This document shows positions 43,867-50,288 of a stretch of 64,000 bases of DNA, in pieces; position 1 is the first letter of the stretch; each line of letters opens with the position of its first letter. The notes beneath the pieces were generated by a model. It did no database searches. It saw only the letters and a list, made by a program, of their open reading frames with translations, and was not told the origin of the DNA. This DNA comes from Candidatus Uhrbacteria bacterium (lineage in GTDB: Bacteria > Patescibacteriota > Patescibacteriia > 2-12-FULL-60-25), in contig JACRQE010000003.1 of NCBI GenBank assembly GCA_016222815.1, forward strand, positions 310,001 through 374,000, written 5' to 3'. The position numbers and the translations under genes are program-made.

Positions 43867-45249
43867 TCAGAGCGGGAGCTCTGATGCAAGCTGATGCATG
43901 CCGGCGTTGAGTTCCAGGGCATGTCTGGTGGTCTCGGCCAATGCGACATAACCCATGGATCCACCCGCTGGCGGGATAGCTACGATGACACCTTCGCCGC
44001 GGCCAGGATCCCAGTCCAGGCCGAGGTCCTGCATCACCTTAAGCACCAGGCCGAACGTCGCCCTTTTGTCGAGCTTCAAAGCGTCGTTCGAAAGCGTCAC
44101 CACGCCGTGGACATTGTCAGGGCGCAGCCGTCGCTTGATTTCGTTCACGTGGATCATCCCGCCGTAGCGGAAATTGCTTTCGAACGCCACCAGGGAGCTG
44201 TCCTCGAGGACTCCCCAATCGATTCCGCAATAGCCGTACCCGCCGCGTTTGCGGACATGTTCGGCATACACCCTGGACATGCATATCATCTCGTCAAGCA
44301 GGACGTGGCGCAATCCGGACGGGGCGAAAGAGCCGATGTAGCACGTTTCCTTGATGATTTGAGTCGAATGGGAGACCAGACGCACGCCCTGCGGAAGGAT
44401 GCGCATCATGGTGGCCGGAGACTGCTTGACCTTGAGGACGGTTTCGACCAGTACCGTGCCATTTGCCCAGATTTCGACCGGATTCATGCGCGGTACGATA
44501 AACTCCTCCAGCGTATTGCATTCGGCTAGCGCCAGCATCTGCTTCGTGACCAGGATGTTTCCCAGCCCCCCGGCGCCCAGGGCTTGGCGCAGCATGACGG
44601 CCCCATGACGCCTGAATATTTCATCCGCCGCCTGGCAGACTTCCTTGATACCCCTGGCATGGACTGAATTCGGCACCGGGATGCCGATTTTCTGGCAGAC
44701 GTTCTGGAAGATTGCCTTGTCGTTCAGCTCGGCCACCCGGTTCTTGGACACGCTCTCCTGCGTCATTCCTGCGACTTTCAAGCCGGTGGCTTTTGCCAGC
44801 TCGAACACCTTGGGGTGCTGGATGAACGGCGTGATGCTCCAGCGTCGTCGGTGGCCTTCGCGGGCGATGTCGGCCAAGAGCTGCTTATCCTCCAGGATAT
44901 TGTCCAGAAGCGACAAAGGCTTAGAGGTGTCCGTGTAGCGAGAGCGCGGCACGAAAGTCATAGGCTTGAATCCGTACAGACCGCGGAAGTACTCCTCGTA
45001 GTCTGTCGGAAGCTGTTCGTACAGGATTGCCGCGTCGCCAGACTTGAGGTAGTGGACCGCCCGAGGGGCGACATCCACGCACTTTTGGGCGAGCTTGCCC
45101 ACCGCCTGACCTGCCATGGTGATGGCGTCATCGATATTGGTCACGATGATGCCGTTGTCGTAGTTGCCCACGAACAACTGGCTTTGCTCGCCTTCTTCTT
45201 GGCTACCGGTCATCGTTTCCGACTCTGCTGTCATCAGATGAGCCTGCAT
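43867..45249 (-). CDS. ATP-grasp ligase-like protein (PGM1-type suspected)
   Basis: A 460-aa protein. The start is the ATG at 45249 because AAAGGAG lies 6 nt upstream. An N-terminal pre-ATP-grasp region (LFVGNYDNGIIVTNIDDAI) is followed by a central ATP-grasp-like part: LNDKAIFQNVCQKIGIPVP, GAVMLRQALGAGGLGNILV, GYCGIDWGVL and ESNFRYGGMIHVNEIKRRL near the metal site. The C-terminal portion (VIVAIPPAGGSMGYVALAE) recalls PGM1-related peptide ligases. This suggests amide or peptide-bond formation with an unknown acid and amine. It is monocistronic, and its long structured leader indicates dedicated regulation. The family call is moderately sure, the reaction is not. Confidence 0.6.
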   Translation of the reverse strand: MQAHLMTAESETMTGSQEEGEQSQLFVGNYDNGIIVTNIDDAITMAGQAVGKLAQKCVDVAPRAVHYLKSGDAAILYEQLPTDYEEYFRGLYGFKPMTFVPRSRYTDTSKPLSLLDNILEDKQLLADIAREGHRRRWSITPFIQHPKVFELAKATGLKVAGMTQESVSKNRVAELNDKAIFQNVCQKIGIPVPNSVHARGIKEVCQAADEIFRRHGAVMLRQALGAGGLGNILVTKQMLALAECNTLEEFIVPRMNPVEIWANGTVLVETVLKVKQSPATMMRILPQGVRLVSHSTQIIKETCYIGSFAPSGLRHVLLDEMICMSRVYAEHVRKRGGYGYCGIDWGVLEDSSLVAFESNFRYGGMIHVNEIKRRLRPDNVHGVVTLSNDALKLDKRATFGLVLKVMQDLGLDWDPGRGEGVIVAIPPAGGSMGYVALAETTRHALELNAGMHQLASELPL

Positions 45250-45256
45250 CACTGTC

Positions 45257-45271
45257 TCCTTTGGCAAAGGA
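45257..45271 (-). promoter_or_regulatory. Hairpin over the Shine-Dalgarno site of the ATP-grasp gene
   Basis: TCCTTTGCCAAAGGA on the minus strand is a palindrome whose right arm contains the AAAGGAG ribosome-binding site (45262-45256). When folded it would hide the site. Two more hairpins lie just upstream in the leader (45275-45287 CCCC/GGGG; 45293-45317 CGTCAGC/GCTGACG). Confidence 0.6.
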
Positions 45272-45336
45272 CGTCCCCTCTTCGGGGCAGATCGTCAGCC
45301 AATTAAATTCGCTGACGGTCCGCGCCGAAAAAACAA

Positions 45337-45361
45337 CAGCCACCGCGTTTTGCGGTGGCTG
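45337..45361 (-). terminator. Leader terminator (attenuator candidate)
   Basis: A perfect 10-bp stem (CAGCCACCGC with GCGGTGGCTG) with loop AAAAC, followed on the minus strand by TTGTTTTTTCGG. It lies between a promoter at 45486-45458 and the ATP-grasp gene. The sequence GCGGTGGC of its right arm also occurs upstream at 45402-45395, where it could pair with the left arm instead. Confidence 0.75.
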
Positions 45362-45378
45362 GTCAATCGCTCGTAGGA

Positions 45379-45450
45379 CTAAAGCAAAGTCCCTGCCACC
45401 GCGTCCGGGGTAAACAGGTTAAAAATGTAACTAGTGGCTCTGCTTTGCAT
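45379..45450 (-). CDS. Possible 23-codon leader ORF
   Basis: An ATG at 45450, at or within one base of the predicted transcription start, opens a frame of 23 codons (MQSRATSYIFNLFTPDAVAG then TLL) ending in TAG. There is no Shine-Dalgarno site. Codons 17-20 contain the segment able to pair with the leader terminator. It shows no run of one regulatory amino acid, so it does not look like a classical amino-acid leader peptide. Confidence 0.4.
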   Translation of the reverse strand: MQSRATSYIFNLFTPDAVAGTLL

Positions 45451-45457
45451 GATTTTG

Positions 45458-45486
45458 AATTTACTTGTGTCGCGAATATCTGTCAA
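45458..45486 (-). promoter_or_regulatory. Promoter of the ATP-grasp leader transcript
   Basis: A perfect TTGACA (45486-45481), a 17-bp spacer and TAAATT (45463-45458) on the minus strand. The start is predicted near 45451, giving a leader of about 200 nt before the ATP-grasp ATG. Confidence 0.8.
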
Positions 45487-45495
45487 GTGGTTGGT

Positions 45496-46272
45496 TTACT
45501 TCAGCGAGAAGGTTGTCCTTACGATTCCCGTCACTTTCTTGTCCTTTGTCGTCAAATCATACGCCCCGTAATCCGATACCTCGGTCGAATTCACTGCCGT
45601 TATCTGGAAGACCCCCATACTTGCGTTTTGGAGCTTGCCGATGCTCGAGCCTGTCGACTTCACTATCCTGCCTGCTCGTTCCTGGGCGTTCTTGGTCGCC
45701 TCCTCCAACATGTCGAGCTTAAGGTCAGCCAGTTTCGAATAGTAGTACTCCGGATTGTTGCTGCTGAAGAGGATCCCGCTGTTGGCGAAAGCCGATTGGG
45801 CATCCTGTGCTATCTTGGTCACCTCATCGACTTTTGGAGATTCGACCATTATGGATTGCAGTATCGTATATCCGACGGTTCGGTTGCTCCCGCAATTCTG
45901 GTTGCCGAATTTGTCCCAACCCATGGGGTTCTGACCTTCGCAAACCGGCGTCAGCGTCGGTGGTTGGACCGTTATTTCCTTGTCGCTGACCCCATTGTTC
46001 TTCAGATACTCCGTGATAGTCAACAAGTCTGCCTTTATCTGGTCGCTCCCTTGTTTGATGTCATTCAATCCTGCCTGGCGTGAAAAATTGCCTGTCCATT
46101 TGATCGTATCCGACGTCACCAACCTTTCCGTCGAACCTGTAACGCTTATTGTATCCCCAAGTCTTTTGGCCTGGAGGAAGGCCAGCGATCCCACGACCGT
46201 GCAGGCAATAAGCGCAATCCCGAGGACCAGAGCCGCGAATGTATTTGATGTCCTTTCCATAAAAACTGGCAT
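45496..46272 (-). CDS. SIMPL domain (DUF541) exported protein
   Basis: A 258-aa protein with an N-terminal membrane segment (about residues 12-33) and an outside SIMPL domain: ISVTGSTERLVTSDTIKW, ITEYLKNNGVSDKEITVQPP, VGYTILQSIMVESPKVDEV, LEEATKNAQERAGRIVKSTG, SIGKLQNASMGVFQI. The order and wording match DUF541/SIMPL proteins, whose function is unclear (periplasmic or surface, linked to stress in some species). Two Cys residues (PVCEG, NQNCGS) may pair. A second possible start is Met5. TATACT about 18 nt upstream may be its -10. Confidence 0.85.
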   Translation of the reverse strand: MPVFMERTSNTFAALVLGIALIACTVVGSLAFLQAKRLGDTISVTGSTERLVTSDTIKWTGNFSRQAGLNDIKQGSDQIKADLLTITEYLKNNGVSDKEITVQPPTLTPVCEGQNPMGWDKFGNQNCGSNRTVGYTILQSIMVESPKVDEVTKIAQDAQSAFANSGILFSSNNPEYYYSKLADLKLDMLEEATKNAQERAGRIVKSTGSSIGKLQNASMGVFQITAVNSTEVSDYGAYDLTTKDKKVTGIVRTTFSLK

Positions 46273-46316
46273 AAGAATAATGGTTTGAGTATAGATGGTT
46301 GGTCAGAAAAAACAAA

Positions 46317-46346
46317 ATACGGTCCGTGCAGGCTTTCGGACCGTAT
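46317..46346 (-). terminator. Terminator of the unknown gene at 46.4 kb
   Basis: A perfect 10-bp stem (ATACGGTCCG with CGGACCGTAT, 46317-46326 and 46337-46346); the minus strand then reads TTTGTTTTTTCTG. It is 33 nt past the gene's stop. Confidence 0.88.
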
Positions 46347-46378
46347 CATTGAGGTGGGTTCTTTGGACTCCTGTCTGC

Positions 46379-47293
46379 CTATTTCGTATGCCGAGCCAGG
46401 AATTCGGTGATTGGCGTCGGGTCGACTTTTAGCTCAATTGCCCGTTTCTCGAGTCGCATGAGGTCGCGGATGGCGTTCCGCATCGCATTAGCGACTTCTC
46501 CGGCCCGATGCCCGAGATTCTGGCTGACATCGAAGAGTATGTCCCGGTTCGACCCGAACACTCCTTGGGCCTTAGCGACGTCCTCCATTACTGACTTGAC
46601 CTGTTCGCGATGGAGTTCGGCTAGCTGCCCTGGAAGAGCATCGGGTGCTTGAATCATGAGGGCGAGCGACAGCAACTGGCCTATGGAGAAGTCGATGCCG
46701 ATACCATTCCCCATCTCCAACCAATCGAACACTTTGTCGGCACCGACGAGGATTGAGAGATCGCCACGCCCACCGCTGACTTGACGCACGGTCGGCAAGT
46801 ACAAGAAGTCGTCCTTCTCGAACAGCATGTCAACCGAATGCAGTCCGGACCGATGGCGCGTATCGACCCAACTGGACTTTCCGCCAGTCCTGAAGCCGAA
46901 GCTTCCGTCGGTCAAATCCAACACCAGCTTGTCGTCGGACAAGATGCCGAGCGAGATGTCGCGTCTTCGCAGTTCTTCGTATCCTGATGGACCGAATCCG
47001 CCACCGTGCCCGGTGTTGTGCCATTCGCGTTCCGTCCGGATGGCGAGGATGTACTGGCCGATGTTGCCCGCGAGCGCGCTTTCGAGCTGCTTCAGCCAAT
47101 CCACGACCTGTTCGTCGCCGTTCCACTGGACCATTACATAGTCCATGACGGGATCGCCTGTTGTTTCGCCGTTCTTGATGCGTTCGCGGAGCTCACTTAG
47201 CCTATTGGCCTGAGCCTCTCGTTCGGCCCGAAGCATTACGGCAGCCCGTCGTTCGTCCACCTTAACCGCTTCCACTTCTTCTCGAATGCCCAT
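46379..47293 (-). CDS. Unidentified soluble protein
   Basis: A 304-aa protein I do not recognise. The ATG at 47293 has GAGGGAAG just upstream, a strong Shine-Dalgarno site. The N-terminal 50 residues are a charged coiled coil (EEVEAVKVDERRAAVMLRAE). The middle is a mixed alpha/beta region with Gly-rich turns (NTGHGGGFGPSGYEELRRRD, GSFGFRTGGKSSWVD). The C-terminal 80 residues are helical (LAELHREQVKSVMEDVAKAQ). No signal peptide or membrane helix is present. It is monocistronic with its own terminator and lies beside tRNA-Gln. An SD-led unknown gene among many leaderless ones could be a later arrival, but this is only suggestive. Confidence 0.6.
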   Translation of the reverse strand: MGIREEVEAVKVDERRAAVMLRAEREAQANRLSELRERIKNGETTGDPVMDYVMVQWNGDEQVVDWLKQLESALAGNIGQYILAIRTEREWHNTGHGGGFGPSGYEELRRRDISLGILSDDKLVLDLTDGSFGFRTGGKSSWVDTRHRSGLHSVDMLFEKDDFLYLPTVRQVSGGRGDLSILVGADKVFDWLEMGNGIGIDFSIGQLLSLALMIQAPDALPGQLAELHREQVKSVMEDVAKAQGVFGSNRDILFDVSQNLGHRAGEVANAMRNAIRDLMRLEKRAIELKVDPTPITEFLARHTK

Positions 47294-47386
47294 ATCTTCC
47301 CTCGTTGTTGAATGAACTAGCCAAAGCTTACTCAACACCTATTTTCCTGACAAGTCTGGCACCACGGTGGTCGAGACCCCCGTGGC

Positions 47387-47415
47387 TTGACGCAGGCCGC
47401 CAAAAGACGTATTAT
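47387..47415 (+). promoter_or_regulatory. Promoter of tRNA-Gln
   Basis: TTGACG (47387-47392), a 17-bp spacer and TATTAT (47410-47415). The predicted start lies about 4 nt before the tRNA. Confidence 0.88.
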
Positions 47416-47425
47416 CACGGCACAA

Positions 47426-47499
47426 TCCGGGGTCGTCTAATGGTAGGACAACAGACTCTGAATCTGTTTATCGGGGTTCGAGCCCCTGCCCCGGAGCCA
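47426..47499 (+). tRNA. tRNA-Gln (anticodon CTG)
   Basis: A 74-nt cloverleaf from acceptor TCCGGGG (47426-47432) through D-arm GTCTAATGGTAGGAC, anticodon arm ACAGA-CTCTGAA-TCTGT with anticodon CTG (47458-47460), and T-arm CGGGGTTCGAGCCCCTG to CCCCGGA, discriminator G and encoded CCA (47497-47499). A hairpin (CATGCACC/GGTGCATG, 47498-47517) follows at once, then a terminator at 47556-47585. Confidence 0.97.
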
Positions 47500-47555
47500 T
47501 GCACCGGATGGTGCATGGCGGAGCCGAAAAGCTTCGTCATGTACCTGGTGGACCA

Positions 47556-47585
47556 AAAAACCCATCTTGCAAAAGGTGGGTTTTT
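47556..47585 (+). terminator. Terminator of tRNA-Gln
   Basis: AAAAACCCATC (47556-47566) pairs with GGTGGGTTTTT (47575-47585) and leads into TGTAA. It lies 57 nt after the tRNA and 17 nt before the GIY-YIG start. Confidence 0.8.
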
Positions 47586-47602
47586 GTAATAGCTGTATAA
47601 AT

Positions 47603-47869
47603 ATGTATTACATGTATGTCCTCCAAAGCGTGCGAGATCATGGGCTCTATATTGGTTATACGCATGATCTCCGTGAGAGGTTAAACAGGCATAATTCAGG
47701 TTTCGTTAAAGCAACCAGACCAAGAAAACCTTTTGAATTGATATTTTATGAAGCATATCTCAATAAGTACGACGCCCTCAGACGAGAAAATTATTTTAAG
47801 ACAAGTAAAGGAAAAACAACTCTAAAAACCATGTTAAAAGAATATTTTTCGAAAAAATCTATGACTTAA
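47603..47869 (+). CDS. GIY-YIG nuclease-like protein
   Basis: An 88-aa single-domain protein. MYYMYVLQSV supplies the GIY-equivalent strand, GLYIGYTHDLRERLNRHNSG the YIG strand and the catalytic Arg helix, and ALRRENYFKTSKGK the conserved Glu. This is the small UPF0213/YhbQ-like group, very common in Patescibacteria; the DNA target, if any, is unknown. The start is the ATG at 47603, with a second in-frame ATG at 47612. Its codons are clearly more AT-rich than neighbouring genes (runs such as AAATTATTTTAAG), and it sits just behind a tRNA gene, which together suggest recent acquisition. Confidence 0.85.
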   Translation: MYYMYVLQSVRDHGLYIGYTHDLRERLNRHNSGFVKATRPRKPFELIFYEAYLNKYDALRRENYFKTSKGKTTLKTMLKEYFSKKSMT

Positions 47870-47898
47870 CAACGATTATTCATTGCACCCCCGCTCCA

Positions 47899-49515
47899 TC
47901 AGACTACACTACCCCCGAAATTCTTGATGAAATTGGCTACGTTGTCGCGTTTGATTTCTTTGCCGTCAGCCGTCAATTCACCCACCACGCCGTCCAAATG
48001 GATTTCGTTTGATGCGAATACGCTCCTGAAACAGTCTTCGACCAAGCGTTTGGTCTTGAGCTCACCTAAGATTTTCTCCTTATGGAACGGATATTGGAAT
48101 CCGATGGTTATCAAGCCGTTCTCGACCTTGATCGGTTGGGATATCTTCAACACGAAAGTTAAAGACGGACTCTTCTCATCAACGGCCTTAAGTAACGCCG
48201 GCCATTTTCCCAGCACCTGTCCAAGCGTCAATAGGTAGGACGTGCCGGCTGTCTCCTCTTGGGTTTTTACGGAGTTCAGTGGGATGATTTCCGGTTCAGG
48301 GATGCCCTCGGGATCGGTACTGGAGACCTCTTCTCGTTTTGTTTGGATTGATGTCTTCTCGACGTTTCCGCCTGCACCTCCACTCCTGTCGTTGTTTTGT
48401 CCCGATTTGTCGCTCTTTGGCCCATGCGGCAAGGCCCCTAGAGCTACTGCAGTCGCCGAGAGCTCCAGGCAGAATCGTACATCCGCACCTTGTTTGGCGT
48501 CGCGCCTTCGTTCCATGAGCATGAGCGCTATATCGGCCAGTTCTTCTGGCATGAAAACCCCTACGCATTTCGCCAGCGCTTTTTCGCCCTCATCGCCGGT
48601 CTCGAGCTTCTTCTTCCATTCAGCCGAATCTGCCGCCAGGAGCAGTAGGCGGATAGCCTGGATCAAATCATCGAACAGAGAAAGCAATGGGATGCCTTGT
48701 TCTTCCAGTTCTTCCACGGACTTCAAGGCAGCCCCTAAATTGCGTCCTGACCAGCAGTAAAGCAAATCAGCGGCCATGGGCAGCCTGGAGAGAGGTAGGA
48801 CGATGCTCGCCAGTTCAGGTCCGATGTCTTTCTCACCCAGCGAAATCAACTGCCCCAAAAGGCTTTCGGCGTCGCGAGCGCTGCCGTCCGATTTGGAGAC
48901 TATGGTTTGGATGACGGTTGGATCGATCTTCACCCCTTCAGATTCGGCGATGGCCTGCATCTTTATGACCAGCGCTTCAGGCGATATGCGCTTGAAATCG
49001 AATCTCTGGCAGCGGCTCTGGATAGTCGCCGGGACTTTATGGAGTTCTGTCGTCACGAAAATAAATATCGCGTACGGTGGCGGTTCCTCGATGGTCTTGA
49101 GCAAGGCGTTCCAGGCGCTCGTCGAAAGCATATGCGCCTCATCCAGTACATAAACCTTGAATTTCCTGGCATGCGGTACGAACCGTACGTGTTCAATTAT
49201 GGCTTCACGGACATTATCCACGCCCGTGTTCGAGGCGGCATCCATTTCGATGAAATCCATGGACTTGCCTGATGCGAACTCCACACATGCGGTGCATGCG
49301 CCACAGGGCTCGCCGTCCTTCCTGTCCTGGCAATTGAGCGCTTTGGCGAAAATCCTGGCCAACGTCGTCTTGCCCACGCCGCGCGGCCCTGCGAACAGGT
49401 AAGCATGTCCGGTTTTCCCGGTCTGCACCTCAAGTCGCAGCGTCTCTTTTATCGCATCCTGTCCGGTGATATCAGAGAATTGCTGGGGTCGATACGTTTT
49501 GCTCAAGGATGGCAT
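47899..49515 (-). CDS. dnaX: DNA polymerase III subunit gamma/tau
   Basis: A 538-aa clamp-loader ATPase. TYRPQQFSDITGQDAIKETL is the N-terminal signature; Walker A is FAGPRGVGKTTLARI (near residues 42-56); the four zinc Cys are in LNCQDRKDGEPCGACTACVE; Walker B is YVLDEAHMLS; and a sensor/Arg-finger region follows (IQSRCQRFDFKRI). The C-terminal part (from about 380) is Ser/Thr/Gly-rich, then a tau-like domain. No obvious frameshift signal was noticed, but I did not test for one. The promoter predicts a leader of about 3 nt. Confidence 0.96.
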   Translation of the reverse strand: MPSLSKTYRPQQFSDITGQDAIKETLRLEVQTGKTGHAYLFAGPRGVGKTTLARIFAKALNCQDRKDGEPCGACTACVEFASGKSMDFIEMDAASNTGVDNVREAIIEHVRFVPHARKFKVYVLDEAHMLSTSAWNALLKTIEEPPPYAIFIFVTTELHKVPATIQSRCQRFDFKRISPEALVIKMQAIAESEGVKIDPTVIQTIVSKSDGSARDAESLLGQLISLGEKDIGPELASIVLPLSRLPMAADLLYCWSGRNLGAALKSVEELEEQGIPLLSLFDDLIQAIRLLLLAADSAEWKKKLETGDEGEKALAKCVGVFMPEELADIALMLMERRRDAKQGADVRFCLELSATAVALGALPHGPKSDKSGQNNDRSGGAGGNVEKTSIQTKREEVSSTDPEGIPEPEIIPLNSVKTQEETAGTSYLLTLGQVLGKWPALLKAVDEKSPSLTFVLKISQPIKVENGLITIGFQYPFHKEKILGELKTKRLVEDCFRSVFASNEIHLDGVVGELTADGKEIKRDNVANFIKNFGGSVV

Positions 49516-49524
49516 ACGGCGACT

Positions 49525-49553
49525 AGGTTACAGTGCGATACCTAAAACGTCGA
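49525..49553 (-). promoter_or_regulatory. Promoter of dnaX (leaderless)
   Basis: TCGACG (49553-49548), a 17-bp spacer and TAACCT (49530-49525), with TG two bases upstream of the -10 as in extended -10 promoters. The -10 ends 10 nt before the ATG. Confidence 0.65.
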
Positions 49554-49573
49554 GCCACGGCACCTGCCCTCTT

Positions 49574-50197
49574 TCAACCCTCGTTTTTGATGATGTTTTC
49601 GATGGCTGCCCACTTTGAAGGCGCAGCTTTGGGGATAATGATTACCGCCTCATCACCCGCTTTTCCTTTGTGGTAAGAAACGGCAGCAGTGAGCACCGCG
49701 TATTTCCGTCCTGCTGCGATGACGCGCCAGTCGTTCGTGATTTCGTCGCGTGTGAGCGTCCCCATGGCCCTTTGGCGTTCGATAGGTCCGATCTGCTTGT
49801 AGATGAACGATCCGTTTGGCTGGATGGTCAATTTCAGGATGTCTCCTTCCACGAGTTTCGATTTGGACGAGTAATTCGGCGGTACGATGTACTGCCTGCC
49901 GTCCGAACCCACCATGTTCTGTCCGTCGAAAACTCCTTCCAGGATTTTTCCTTCATTCGCCGGAGAGAGCGATTCGCCGTTTTCATCACGCCTTATCCGG
50001 ACTAATTGCTCCAAATCATCCGCATCGATGTCTTCCGAATCGACCATTATCCTTTCTAGGCCTGCCAGTTGGTCCTTGATATCCGCTATGATTTTTCTGG
50101 CTAACGCAAATTTAGCGTCAACGCCGCTAACCCTCAAACTTTTTTCGTCGCCGTCTTGGATGATTTCGACGTCGTTCTCTTCTGTCTGTTGAGCCAT
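49574..50197 (-). CDS. Hypothetical protein, possibly Patescibacteria-specific
   Basis: A 207-aa soluble acidic protein. Residues 1-60 are helical (VDAKFALARKIIADIKDQLA). The C-terminal two-thirds is beta-rich: KILEGVFDGQNMVGSDGRQY, IVPPNYSSKSKLVEGDILKL, and a Lys-rich end with DEAVIIIPKAAPSKWAAIEN. The 'EGVFDGQNMVGSDGRQYxVPxNYxSKSKLVEGD' pattern feels familiar from other Patescibacteria hypothetical proteins, but I cannot attach a function. It lies upstream of dnaX in the same direction, 58 nt apart, with the dnaX promoter between. Confidence 0.6.
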   Translation of the reverse strand: MAQQTEENDVEIIQDGDEKSLRVSGVDAKFALARKIIADIKDQLAGLERIMVDSEDIDADDLEQLVRIRRDENGESLSPANEGKILEGVFDGQNMVGSDGRQYIVPPNYSSKSKLVEGDILKLTIQPNGSFIYKQIGPIERQRAMGTLTRDEITNDWRVIAAGRKYAVLTAAVSYHKGKAGDEAVIIIPKAAPSKWAAIENIIKNEG

Positions 50198-50288
50198 TTA
50201 ATTTGTTTTTATCTTTTTCTTTTTCCTATGTCATTCCCATGAAAACGGGAACTCATCCCTAATCTTTATATAGTTTACCACTTGTCAG
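50198..50288. repeat. Gap with a short inverted repeat
   Basis: The 91-nt gap before the ATPase stop holds a pyrimidine-rich tract and GTCATTCCCATGAAAACGGG followed by AACTCATCCC. TTCCC/GGGAA form a short stem. The wording resembles a widely dispersed bacterial repeat (GTCATTCCCGTGAAAACGGG type). Confidence 0.45.

Noticed and set aside
45379-45450. Classical amino-acid attenuation peptide
   Set aside because: The 23-codon ORF has no run of a single amino acid and the downstream gene is not an amino-acid biosynthesis gene; only the terminator/anti-terminator arrangement is kept as a finding.
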